A stretch of 64,000 nucleotides of DNA, from positions 2,805,001-2,869,000 of the forward strand of contig NC_081815.1 of the NCBI RefSeq assembly GCF_030704535.1, given 5' to 3'. A program made the position numbers and the translations under genes. This document shows, piece after piece, positions 27,197 through 39,295 of the stretch. Positions within the stretch are counted from its first letter, which is position 1, and each line of letters starts with the position of its first letter. The notes beneath the pieces were generated by a model. It was not told where the DNA came from. It did not search any database and saw only the letters and a list, made by a program, of their open reading frames with translations. The DNA is from Vitis vinifera (taxonomy: Eukaryota; Streptophyta; Magnoliopsida; Vitales; Vitaceae).

Positions 27197-29358
27197 CTAC
27201 TGGATGTGAACCCACATTCCAGTGCTGGGCACACCCCGGTGAACAACATAGAGTAGATAATACCCCGGCGGAGCAATTGTCCCCGATGGCGGCGCCGTTG
27301 CCACAATATTATAGAATCCTAGAAACGATTGGTTCACATTGTTCATCCCCAGGATCAGCAACCTTTGATTCATGGAGAACCCATGTGTCGTGAATGGTGG
27401 TGCATACATTGTCACCTTTATATCCGTCGTCTCTACATCCCAACCACTTAAATTGATCTTCACCAAAAATTTTTGCCCGTATCTCAACGTGGCCTGTGAG
27501 AAATCTTGGAGGATCACTGGCTTGTGAGCTTGGAGTGATGGATCCAAGTAAGGTGGTGAGAACTTCTCGACCCTCATCTCAGTGGGGTATTTCACACCCT
27601 TGAAATTGTATCCTGGATTTGTATTGCTGCCTGCAACTAGAATTTTCCCATCGGGAAGAACTGCAGACGATGAATGATACATGCGGGCAATTGAGGTCGG
27701 CTCTAGCTCGGTAAACCTTTCGTTCATAGGCTTTTGGGGACTGTAAAGAACTGGCGTGAAGTTGGGGACCTCGGCGGCTCCCCAGGCGGAAGTACCCTGT
27801 TCGGCACCATTGAGCATTAGAACATCTCCGGTTGGAAGAAGCAACATATCACCCATGACTCGGCGTGATGGCATGGTTTCAATCTTCCAGGCGGCGGCGG
27901 GGTTCGTGATTTGAATTCTCCCACAATCTTTCAAAGCAGGCAAAAATGTTTTCTTCTCAGCCAAGTTGAATGCCTCAGGTTTTGCCCCGCCACAGACCAG
28001 GACTTCGGCCTGGATGTCTTTTGCATTTCCGCCTTGGAGGTTTAGAGGCAGGAGAGCGGACATGCCGGATGCCGGATAGTTGCGGGAGCCTCCGGGCAGG
28101 ACGGGGAACTCACGGATGATCTGTCCGCTTGTAGGGCTAAAAAGGATTGATCGGTTGTTAGCCAAGATGAAGAGGTTTCCATCGGGGGAGAGGTGGACGA
28201 AAGGGTATAGATTATTTTCAGCAAGATCAGTGGTTTCTCGGAGGAATGGGAAGTTAAAGCTTTTGCGATTGGATATTCCTTGAGCTGACAGAAACTCGTA
28301 ACTAAACACACGACGACCACCTAGTAGGAAGAAGCTGCCATCTGGTAGAATTTGCTGTGTTGCGTACCTATATATCCAAGTAGGACAGAAAAATTAAAAT
28401 GTTAATTTACTCATCTGGAAAATGTTTTGAACAGAAAATAAACCTATAATCATTAAGCATTAGATACCATCTATATCCTGAAAGTGCATTTGGAGAATCC
28501 TCCCAATCGCAGGTGGCACATCCAGAGAGGAGTCTAACGCTCTTTCCTCCCTCCTTCCAACCACCAGTGCCCACCAGGGTGCCATCTGCTGCCAGCCCTC
28601 CCGAGGAGCACCAAGGGTTTGTCAAAACCTGTAATGAATTTAGCATTATATATAGAAGGAGATGAAAAATAGAAGGGGCAACGCCCTTTATATATACACG
28701 CATGGACCCTTCTCAATTATGTACATATTGCCAACTTTGGGGTTAAGGGTCCTTACGACATTAAAATGCGTTTCTATCATCATTAAGTGAAGTTTATATA
28801 TATATACAATATTTGTAAATCTAGCCTGTAATCTGTGGGACATGATTAGGACATCATTGCAACAAAAATTCCTATTAATCATGTAGATAAATTTTAAATT
28901 TTGGACGTAGAGGGTTTTTACAATTGCTGCTTTGCATGCGTGCATGCTATGTGGTAGAATGAAAGGGAAAAGGGGTGCACCTTGAGTGGCCTAACTTCTG
29001 CGGTTTCAATGTCATACTCCACAGCATGAGCCCAACAGTCAATTTCATTGGTTTTGCTGTCAGGAACTGGACGGCATTTTTCACTCTTAGGCAATTGAAT
29101 GTTTGATGGACCAAAGACCGTGGCATCGAACATGATGGCCTTGTTGTTTTTGGGCATCAAGATCAAGTGCATGGCGGAGACCCCGGAATCCTTAGAAACC
29201 ACCTCCCACTCACCCTTATAGTCAGCACCAAAATCTGGTTTTGAATCTGATTCATCCTCGTTGCGACCAAACTTTCCTCCAAAGAATGGCAGTAATTGTC
29301 CAAACCCCACATGGAATAAGAGAGGGAGGAGACATAGGGCTCTTAGCAAGACTGCCAT
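27197..29358 (-). CDS. GLOX: Aldehyde (glyoxal) oxidase GLOX
   Basis: Secreted copper-radical oxidase that turns small aldehydes into acids, producing H2O2. Exons 28981-29358, 28468-28628 and 27197-28367 (TAG) join in frame to 569 aa. A signal peptide (LLRALCLLPLLFHVGFG, residues 4-20) is followed by the glyoxal oxidase N-terminal seven-blade propeller and the C-terminal DUF1929 domain. By alignment with galactose oxidase the active-site residues are present: C133 in NPWCSSGG and Y181 in RWYATQQ (the Cys-Tyr cofactor), Y410-H411 in ARMYHSS, and H508 in TTHGFSMNQR. I chose the ATG at 29358 because it starts a signal peptide; the frame stays open to in-frame ATGs at 29520 and 29538, which would bury that signal behind 54 or 60 basic residues. 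GLOX genes in grape and Arabidopsis are tied to pathogen defence and pollen. Confidence 0.95.
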
Positions 29359-31780
29359 TGAAGAAGCTCCTCCAATGGCTCTTGCTCTCAAGGGGGCGCC
29401 ACTACCAGATATATCTTTGATAGCCTTTTCTCCTCTCTCTCTCCCTCGCCTCTTGTTTTTAGCATTTATGGTGGTCCTTCGTCTTTTTGGGTCACCTTGG
29501 TTTTCAAAGACAACAGCCATTACGCTATTAATGTCCAAAAACTCACCTTACAAACGACATCACAGTCTATCAAAATTAGTGGTCTCATTGTCCATGCCCA
29601 AAACCGAAATCGTTATAGAGATGGTCAAAATAGTGTTTGATGGTTGCTGGTTTAGAGGAGACTTCGCTCAGATCTTGCTATCTATAGCACATAAAATATC
29701 AATTTCAAGCGCTATTCTTGATGAAAAATTGGATCTCAATGACTACAGTTTTTAAAAATTAAAGAAAAATAAATAAAATTTATGCCCATTTTCTTAAATG
29801 AGTTAATGGTCTAAATCATTATGAATGCTCTCATTGATCATTGATGTAGCATATATATAACTTTCACTACATATCAAACTTTAGGGAAACAATCAGGGGG
29901 ACAAGAAGGCAGATAATGAATCTATGATAGGATTTGTGGGGAAGGCCTGTCTCAGTCTGAGTGCCGTTTCTAGGCTCTATATGCATTTTTCTCCCTATTG
30001 GAACACACTATTGCTTGACATATTCCTCTTTTGTGATCATGAATTTAATTATTCCATGCATTAAGATTACTAAGTATGATAAGATTTTCGGAATTGATAC
30101 TAATTTGAATTACATAAAAGTTCCCCCACCTTTGTAGGCCCGGGGTTACGTGAGGGTGCAGTTGTGAAATGAAATCCCAAAGATTAAGTTAATCTATAAT
30201 TAAATTCTGGCTAATAGCTATACTTTCAAAAGAGCAATGAGGGTCCTTTCATTTTTCGACAAAAGCTATACTTATGTTTGAATTGAAATGCTCTAGACAT
30301 GATAGTTTATATGGGTATTGGTCTTCAACCTAACTGATATATACTTATTGCACCAAGTAGAAATCATCAGGAGTTCCTTCCAAGGGATGATGACTATTTG
30401 GGCATTTCCTGATTCAGCAAATTCAAGAATGAGTATAGAGTTTTTCACTGTAATTTTTCCTCTTTGTAGCTATTTTTTCTTATGGTCAGGTTGCTTTCAA
30501 AACATACACTTCTAACTCCTTCAGGTTATGACAAATGATCACACAGATGTTTCCCAGAATTTAAAATGAGAAACTAGAACAAAATAGCCACCCAAGAATC
30601 TTCAATTCCACAAGGTAATTTGAAAAGATGAAAGACAAATCAAAACTAATGGGCCTGCTAACAGAACCTACAAAGAAAACCACTATAGAAATCATTGCAG
30701 TGGGCATCAGATCAGTCATTATTCCTTCCAAGTTGCTTCCCAATTATCCTTTAGGCCACCTAGGTCGGTTGGTGAATGAATTTGGCGTTTATAGCACACT
30801 GCTGATATGGTACATCTAAAGGCAAATGAGGATATATATATAGATTCCCATCCATATACTAAATTTAAATATATATATATATGGTAGTATGGCATTTTCT
30901 AACAGGATTTTGATAAATCACTATTAGACCAATCTTTTGAGGAGAGAATCAGGAAGGAATATAGCTGGGGAAGTGGATTGGTGAAAGCCTGGAAAAGCTT
31001 GCACCCTTTGGTCTTTTGGGGAAGTTAACTAATGCTGATTTGTTGAAGGTATTACTGCTCAACATTATATACATTGCTAGCTAAAAAGAATGCTATATTA
31101 AGAAAGAAATCATTTTTTGGAATCTTAAAACAGCTATAGCTCTATGACACATAAGGATGATCTTTCTCCATTTGGGTGAGAATGATTAGATTACAATCCA
31201 AACACAGTACTGTCATGATCACTTTTCCATTCAGGAATGGTCCAAATAAGAATTTTGATTCTTGCCAACTTTGCTTAAGAAAACCATCCAAACAACAACA
31301 ATTATTACTGTTCTGTACTGCCTCATTTTTTTGGTGAGCCAGTAAAGAATAACTTTTGTAAAACTGCTTTCCTTAAATAGTAAGGCTGAAATTATTATTT
31401 TATTTGACTTTAATCCTTTTCCATCACTTTTACTCTAATTCCAGGTAATGATCTTAGTGAGTGTTTCTTTTTGCCTTGTCTTGGCTAATCTTTTCATTGA
31501 TTGACACTACTAATACAGCTGTTACTGCAAATATTTATATCATCCTAGCAGTTCCTCCATTTATATGGCTTTTACACTGCTTACTAAAGTTGCCGACTTT
31601 TCTTAATACTCCTAAGTTAAAGCAGCTAGAGACATGATCATATGTCACCTGATAAAGTTAACCATCTCTTTTCCATAGTACCATGGACAAGTAAGTTGAT
31701 ACAGTTTGTGCCCATCAGTAGTTAAGATGATCATCATCAACTATATATGTTTTTTAGGTCTAACCAAAAACCCTAATTTT
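29359..31780. other. GLOX promoter and intergenic DNA, no gene seen
   Basis: No supported gene. The plus-strand frame 29261-29755 is antisense to GLOX exon 1 and its leader. AT-rich, with short TA tracts at 30830-30845 and 30868-30882. Confidence 0.45.
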
Positions 31781-31782
31781 TC

Positions 31783-32476
31783 TTAGGCCATGTTTGATTG
31801 GCTGGACGTAACATGAAATAAGATAAGAGAGAAAATATTATATTATATCCCATATTTGGTTGACGATAGAATAAGATAAGTTATCTCATCACTTGTCTTT
31901 TCATATATTCAAACAACCATATGATAGGATAAATGGTGAGATATATCATTCACCCTTGTTTTTTCATCTATTTCACATGACATATGTTAATCTCATGGTA
32001 AAATATAAGACACACATATTTCATGAATCAAAAATTCATTTTTTTTTTATCAATTTTTTGTTTTTTAATATACTCATTTTACAAAATAATTTTTTATTAT
32101 AAATTAATTTTATGATTAAAAATGAAGAACTAAAATAATATTAATATATAATATATAAATTATTTTTACATATTAAATAACATAATATAAAAAAAATTAT
32201 TTGTAAATATTAATATGGTTAAACATAACAAAATTTTCATTTTTTTAAATAGAAAATATTTGAATGTGATATCATTTTTATTTTAAATATTAAAAATAAT
32301 ATATATTTTATATTATTTCACAAATTAAATATAAATATGTTATAACATATTTTATTGAATATGCTACCTTAAAAAATATTATGTTGATAGGATATATATA
32401 TATTCAAGGATATCATATCCCATTAAAAATCATATTTTAGGATATATATATCTTATCCCAACCAAACGTATCCTTA
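31783..32476. mobile_element. MITE-like element (~690 bp)
   Basis: Imperfect terminal inverted repeats: the left end reads TTAGGCCATGTTTGATTGGC, and the complement of the right end reads CTAAGGATACGTTTGGTTGG. The interior is very AT-rich and non-coding, and GGATATATATAT-type repeats occur near the right end. Ends of this type are typical of hAT-related non-autonomous elements. I could not identify a clear target-site duplication. Confidence 0.5.
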
Positions 32477-33929
32477 GGGTTTAACTAAGTTCACCCTAAG
32501 TTCTCAAGTTTTCCCTCAAAGATTATAGTTATAATGACCTTAATTTGATTTGTCCTGATGTAGGAATTTTCTAGCAGTGCCAATAGAGTGTTGGGGGTGC
32601 AGTTTTGGACTTGACATGTGAAAAATGAATTTTGGTGGCTGCATAATAATTTTACTGTAACAGAAGCACACCTTAACGTTGGAGGCAGCCATGCTGTCCT
32701 TTAGCAACCTTTCCAGCAAAATTCCATAACCCGTGATAGTCTATATATATATATCACATTTTGGATTGAAATATCAAACATCATATATATGCACAGGAGT
32801 AACCCTAGCTAGCAAATGTTTCTTGAGAACCCTTCTTGTAACTTGTATGTACTAGTGAAAAATACAAACAAAAAACTAGAAATAATCAAGATGGTAGGTC
32901 TCCCATGAGAGCTAGCTAGCTAGGGCTTTCGCCGTATATATCCTCTTATGATTCAAGTAGTCTTTTCTTCAAGCTAAAATCCAACATTGGATATTGACCA
33001 ACAAAGTCTACTCCACCAAAGCAGAAGCTTATGATGGCATGTCTCCCCCAATTAGGGCATTCTAGATCAATCTTTCTACATTCATTCATAATTCACTGGA
33101 GGTTTCCTGTGAGCCAGAAGTTCATCAAAAGTTTGATGTGAATTCGGGCTAATACACGGATGCCAACATGCATGTCACCAAAATCCATGTCGATCCATCT
33201 ACAGGCACCAAAGAGCAATTCTTTCAAAGCCAATCGATTTCCCGTTAGCATATTGAAGAAACACACCCCTTGATCATTCTGATCAAGATTTAATTCGACC
33301 AGTTGGATCTGGGTAGCATTAGTACTTTGCAAGGACAAATCAATTTATGATCATCTTGACCATAGATAACTTACTGTTCATGTGGAAAGACAAATTTTCA
33401 GAGATGGTTTCCCTCACTTTTACCTTGAGTGAAAAAACCTTTAATCTTCTTTCAAGACCAAGAGGTTTGTCAGTTTCCTTATCAAGCTCAACACCTGGTT
33501 TACCTTCTTCTTTTTTTTTTTTTCCTTCTTTAATAAAGTTAATACTATTGAGCAATAGGAGTAAGATAATAGAAGCCATTCCAAAAATCCATGAAATCAA
33601 ATAAAGCTCAAGGAATTAAAGCTATGCTGTTGTTAGATGCTGTCTGCTAGACCTTGATGCATATATATAATAATATATATAAGAAATTGAAAGTAAACAA
33701 GACATTCTCATTTCCTCCATAGTCATGAAATGACCCAAGTAGAAAATTGCATTAATCTTTTATGAAGAGTCAATCTACCTTTCATTACACAAGATTCCTT
33801 CTAAAATATAACTCAAGTTGCTCGACTAGTGCCATTCTGCAAATCCCACCAATTATATCGAACTTTTGAATTGTAAGTAGAATCATAAAATATATCAATC
33901 CATGCATCTGAATGGCTGTGAATAGCTGA
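32477..33929. other. Intergenic, no gene recognised
   Basis: Two adjacent minus-strand open frames (33093-33338 and 33340-33600) are the only candidates; neither shows a known domain, codon bias or convincing splice connection. The second has a hydrophobic start and a lysine-rich middle caused by a poly-T tract. Part of this stretch near 33929 is SPEAR 3' UTR. Confidence 0.4.
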
Positions 33930-35620
33930 TTAAAGCGACAGTCTGAGCTCCAAGTCTAGTTCTTGAGTGTCACTTGATTCAGAGTTCTGACTGCTTGAGC
34001 CCAATGAATCGCTCCGGTCTTTCTTTCTCTTCTTCTGAAATGAGTCCTATAAGATAAAATCGAAGGAAAGAAGGGTCATTAAGTAATAGTCTTCATTGTC
34101 CAGACAATATATCATCCATACAAAAAATATAGAGAATAGAATGTATAACAATTAATCACCTCTACTTCTAGATTCAGAAGGTGTCTTGTCATGTTCAATT
34201 GTGAATACTGTTGGGTCTCCATTGTGCCACTGCTGGGGTTCCACCTGGTTTTGATGAATTCCATATATCCATTGGAAATTCAGCATTTTCTTAATAGAAT
34301 AGAATTCCAAGAAGAGGGGGAAAAAAAACCCATAAATTAATTTCCGTTTCAGTACCATTGCCGGGGTTCCACCTGGTTTTGATGGATTCCATATATCCAT
34401 TGGAAATTCAGCATTTTCTTAATAGAATAGAATTCCAAGAAGAGGGTAAAGAAAAAAAAAAAAAACCCATAAATTAATTTCAGTTTCAGTACCTCGCTGT
34501 AGTACTAGGTTGAGAATCACCATATCTGATATTTGACCTATCCATTTCACTCAGACCCATCTGCAAAACCGGCCAATTTCCACAGTTTCAGTCACCCCAC
34601 GAATTTATGGATGAAGGAAAGATATACAGAAGAATCCACCAAAGACTTCTGCGACTAATGATGATGATAATTCCCAATGAAAACAATGATATGAAGGTGC
34701 AGAAATATAGATCAATTCGTCTGGAGCAAGTATCTAGGGTTAGTGCCAGTGACTAGAGTTTGAAGAACTACAAAGAAAAAGAAGCTAAAAGATCTGAGTT
34801 AACCGAATTCAAATGGAAAATTTGTTGGAATTGTTTGAAACATTTTGGATGGAAAGAATGTGATGCAGATGGTGATGATGAAGAAGATGATATGCATAAC
34901 TATGGTATGTAATTAAACAGAATCATCATCAACATCAATGCAGAATCCATCAAAATTCTTGTGTGAGTCCTCTTCCACACTCACGCCCCACCCTCCCAAA
35001 AGGGGTGTGTATAGGATGATTTTAATGGTAAAAATTGTCACAAAGTTGAAACCCATGAATTCTTTGTTGAATATATGCATGGCCGAAAAGGGAGAAAAAA
35101 AGAACAAAAAATAAAAAATAAAAAAATAAAAAAATCCTCAGGCTGTAGAAGTCCAAAAAAGCAAGTCCACATACCATCATATTGGGGTGGAAACCATAAG
35201 ATGCCGTGGATGATGAGGATGGTGAATAAGAAAAAGATGACGATGATGGTACTGATGAATAGGCTGTTTGCACTCTCATGTCCTCCTGCATGTATATTAC
35301 AGTAGTGGAGCTCCATGAGAATTCTATAAAACCAGTTAAAACTCCACACAGTAATCATAACAGTACCCTCAACATGTCCACAGAGAGGGAGAAGGGAAGA
35401 AGGAGAGGGAGACCTGGTTGAGGGTAGTGGGATATGGACCATGAAGAGAAGGCATGTAGCTACAACCCATTTGACTATGCAATCTGATCTTCTCCAACTG
35501 AGCAACTCCCAGCCCTCTCTGGGGCTGCTTGGGCTTGTCTGAATTACTCTTCTTGCCTTTCCTTGAAGACCCAGATCTTTCATTTCCCATGTTTGGTTCC
35601 CCAAAATAACTGCTACCCAT
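33930..35620 (-). CDS. TIE/SPEAR-type EAR-motif transcriptional repressor
   Basis: Nuclear repressor adaptor of the SPOROCYTELESS-like (SPEAR/TIE) family, whose members bind TCP factors and recruit TOPLESS co-repressors through an EAR motif. Exons 35414-35620, 35175-35285, 34493-34560, 34160-34244 and 33930-34046 (TAA) join in frame to about 195 aa. The conserved SPL-like motif is intact (RKGKKSNSDKPKQPQRGLGV then AQLEKIRLHSQM, residues 20-51). The middle is Ser/Tyr-rich, the QKKRKKDRSDS basic patch could help nuclear import, and the last eight residues are the EAR motif DLELRLSL. The donor of exon 4 is uncertain: 34160 or 34166, both in phase, differ by two codons. ATG 35620 (MGSSYFGEPN) is the family-like start. 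A tandem duplication covers intron 3 and the start of exon 4. Confidence 0.9.
34227..34491. repeat. Tandem duplication (128 + 137 bp) inside SPEAR gene
   Basis: Left copy 34227-34354 and right copy 34355-34491 are nearly identical apart from a longer A-run in the right copy (period about 128-137 bp). On the coding strand each copy holds a donor-like GTACTGAAAC, the AT-rich intron body, an AAAACCAG acceptor and the start of exon 4 (GTGGAACCCC). The gene therefore carries two complete copies of intron 3 in series. Confidence 0.9.
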
Positions 35621-35845
35621 CTCCTTTTTCTGTGATGATGAGGGGGAAGATCCAGAGAATTTGCTCCACAAATCCCAAACTCCTTCCTCTGCAGAAAGAA
35701 AAAAAAAACAGAAGAAAGAAGAAAAGGAAGAAAAACTTTCCTGCCAGACTTTGCTGAGAAAATGAGAGATCTCCTATGCCCTTTTAAAGCTGTCTGCACC
35801 CCCAGTAATTATTGCATCGCTGGATCGGATTGTGTAGATTTAGTC

Positions 35846-35866
35846 GCATATATTTATATATATATA
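35846..35866 (-). promoter_or_regulatory. TATA box region of SPEAR gene
   Basis: Minus-strand TATATATATATAAATATAT lies about 230 bp before the SPEAR start codon, followed by a CT-rich leader (TTTCTTCCTTTTCTTC). Reasonable core promoter, but AT-rich sequence makes chance matches common. Confidence 0.45.
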
Positions 35867-37471
35867 CTTTAGAGTTTATGCTTTTTTTTTACCCCCTTCC
35901 CTTTTGATTATTTTTTTGAGAACTTCCATAAAATGCTAATTATTATCATTATTTTTTTCATTAGCTATAGACTTTGGAGACTATGACTTGAAAGTGATTG
36001 TCTATGATTTGAAGCATTAAAAAAATTTAAATTCACCAGAGAGAGAAAAAAAGGGCATCATTCTTCTTTGATTTCTGGTTACACATATGATCAAAGCAAA
36101 ACCCCCATCAAGTGATGAAGAAAGTTTCTGATATTGGGCTGGTCCCATTCTGCATGTGATTATGGTCATATCTCAAAATACCCTAAGAATCCCCTCCCCC
36201 CCCATATAATTAAGAATTCAATAAGCAACTTATTTAGAAAGGTAAACTAAATAAAATATACTCTAAAGTTGGACCAAATCACATTCAAATTAAAGATTCT
36301 AGAAATCTTATAGCAACTTCATTGGGATTGTCTTCTGGGGAACCCCATATGATATCCAACCTATATATGTACCAAAACCCCAAAAATCTTTCAACTTTTC
36401 TATCTTATAGGAAACCCATTTAAATGTGAATATATTTTCTTCAATTTAGTGGATAAAAATCAGCCATTTTTTAATAAATGTTTGAAAAAAGATAAAAATA
36501 TTAATTAATGCCAAATACAGTGTGATTTTTATTTTTTTATTTTAAATTTAATTTTGAATTAATTAATTACTTGGAGATCTTTTGGATTAGATACCATTCT
36601 CTGAGTTGTTATGCAGCAAATCTAATTGAGCTGTTTCACGCATGATTTGTGGGTCATATTTTATGAGGTGTTTATGTGGTGGAAAGTGAGAATCCTCCAA
36701 TTTCTTAAACAGACATGTGAACTCATGCAATTACAAAAAAATCCCCCCCTTGGAACCCTCCAAAGCATGTCATTAACTTTATTTTATTTTATTTTATTTT
36801 TTATATTTTTTTTCAATTGTTTCCTTGAACCTTCAAAGCATGCCACTTGTTAGCCAAGCCAAAAATAATAATAATAAATAGAAAAAGACATTATAAGCTA
36901 AGGTAACAAAATAAAATATGACTCTCTAACTTCTTTCTTAGGGTTGGGTCCTCTTGGGCTTTATAGCATTCAACAACTCCACCCATGTTTATTTACATTT
37001 CATTTTAATTTTTTTAAGTGGTTTAAAATAAAAGAGATTTGATACCCAAAAGACCCTTTTAATACTTGGAAAAAAAAGTTAATTGAAAGTTTTTTTACAT
37101 TAATAAAAAAATTATATTTTAATTTTTTTAAGGTTATAAAAAAAATTATTATTATTGGATTCCATATATAGGTACAACCTTAAAAGGTGAGACAAGAAGA
37201 TCAGCAATATATTTTGAATTCTTATCATAACTTGGCACTTTCTGTCATTGTCAATTCATCTCTTATAAAGTCTAAATTGAAGTCATATATCAAATTACTA
37301 ATTTTTTCCATTTAGGTAAAATTTTGTTGCCAACTCACTTTATAATTAATTTTGAAATTTAGAGTCTGTGTGACAATAATTTTAAAAAATTTTTTTTAGT
37401 CTAACAATTATTTTTGAAAAAAAAAATTATATATTTGAAAAAATTTAGGAAACACTTTTAAAAAACAAAAA

Positions 37472-37608
37472 AATAAGAGTTTGTTTAATAAATGATTTTA
37501 GAAAGCGTTTTTAAATTTTCTAATGCTTAAAAATTGTTATTCAAAGAGTTATTTTCAAATGCTAGAAGATAAAACGTTTCTTAACATCACTGTTAAACAT
37601 TTCAAATG
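37472..37608. mobile_element. Degenerate MITE
   Basis: Starts GAGTTTGTTTAATAAATGAT and ends in the approximate complement (ATCACTGTTAAACATTTC). The interior arms (TTCTAATGCTTAAAAATTG versus CAAATGCTAGAAG) also pair loosely. It resembles the MITE at 1929-2046, so probably the same family, more decayed. Confidence 0.5.
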
Positions 37609-39049
37609 CTACAATCCATCGATTTCGTGGGCTCTCCAAAAACCATATAGAATGAAAATAACAAAAAAAAAAGTCAATAGGTAAGGCATGGGCTTTTGAT
37701 CTCCTTAGTCAAATTTTAGAACTCGATTCATAGCAAGTTTCCATAACTTTATATTAAATAGTTTCTCCCATCAATATTTCTCAAAATATTTGATATTTTA
37801 AACCAAACGTGCCTTATAACACTGATTATCCTTGTGTGGTCTATATGTCTCCAGGTCCATATAGATAGTAACATGAACGCTCATCACAATATACCCACAA
37901 AAAAAAAAAAAATTAAATAAAAAAATCCCCATATTAAATTTATGTTACATGCATGTTGTAGGCTTAATTTTCTTGTACCCATGTACATATTATATAGTTA
38001 ATTTGGTAACAATCATCTACTAATTGCCTGCCACGTCAATTCCATCCTAAAGAATATTATTTTTTCTTGTACTCAAAGATGATGAAAAGTTGACTGCAAA
38101 AATGTTGAGCTAATGCTTAAAATTGTAGCCTCTATACAATAATTAAGGCTTAAACATGACATTAAAGTATTAAATAATAATGGATGGGTTACAAATCATA
38201 GTCTTGAAGAGGGTAAATGGGGGTACCCCACGAGCAGAAGTAATGAGAATATAATAATAATAGAGGCAGGCAGAGAAGAAAACAAGGGATTTTGTTGATT
38301 AGGTTTGATTTGATGCAGTAAGTATTAATATATATGTGAATGAGAAATTAAAAAGAAAAGAAAGACAAAGGTGAGTGGAGTGAGATGTAGAGAATATCTA
38401 CTGTAGATTGTGGGCACATGCAGACTACAGAGGGTGCATTACTCCACACGATTTGCAAAGCAATCCCTTGGAAAACGCTGTACATATATTGATATGTATG
38501 TGAAGAAGAACCAAACCCTTCGGCCTTCACCCCCTAAAGAAAAAAAAGAGGAGGCCCACCACTTAGAAATCCATCCAAGTGCACAGCAAATCAAAGCTGA
38601 ATGGCTGAATCCTATATTATAAGGGATTCTGATGATAAATAAATGTATATGGTACACGGGGACTTGTACCAAACCCCCTCTTGAGGTTGAGGTGTATGTG
38701 CTGCTGCTGCTGTGTATGTGAGTTTACTCTCTTTTGTCTCTCCACTTTATCACTTCTTTAAGAAAAGAATCCTCCCCCAAGATTCTTCAGAAAGACTGAT
38801 CCCATTATCGCATCTGCTAGTGTGTGATGTGATCTTTAAGTTCATTCACCTCTTCCTTATTCCCTTTTCCCTTTCTGCTCTCCTTTTTTTTTTCTTTTTT
38901 GGTTGATCAACAGGGCCAGGTGTCTTCTTCACGCCCCTTCAAAATATTCCCACCCCCTTGTGTTCAAACTTCAAACTTCAAACCTCCAACTTCCAACTTC
39001 AAATCAAAATATTAATGGTTTAAAATGTTGAATTTTGTATTTTTAAGAA

Positions 39050-39295
39050 GGGTTTGTTCAAACTTAAAGACTTGGTTGATAATTGTTTCAAAAAATAGTT
39101 TTTGAAAATCGTTCTTAATATTTCATAAAATAAAAATTTATTTAAAATTTTACAATATTTTTAATCATTTTATATATTTATATAATTATTTTTAATAAAT
39201 AAAAACAATTAAAAAATATTTTTTTAATTATCAAACATGTTTAAAAAAAATTAGAAACCTGTCCTCGAAAACTATTATCAAATAAACCCTAAATC
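39050..39295. mobile_element. MITE-like inverted-repeat element
   Basis: Left end GGGTTTGTTCAAACTTAAAG with GATAATTGTTTCAAAAAATAG just inside. The right side TCGAAAACTATTATCAAATA then AACCC is roughly its complement. AT-rich, non-coding interior. Confidence 0.4.

Noticed and set aside
29261-29755. 164-codon plus-strand open frame
   Set aside because: It is the antisense of GLOX exon 1 and its GC-rich leader; no domain or splice partner.
33093-33600. Two adjacent minus-strand open frames as a possible small gene
   Set aside because: Separated by a stop, no shared frame, no known domain, and the second depends on a homopolymer run.
34152-34400. 82-codon minus-strand open frame over the SPEAR duplication
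   Set aside because: Translates an intron copy out of frame; only relevant if the 17-nt micro-exon is used.
35038-35799. 253-codon minus-strand open frame over the SPEAR gene
   Set aside because: Different frame from the conserved SPEAR exons; it runs through splice sites and a CT-rich leader, so it is a shadow frame.
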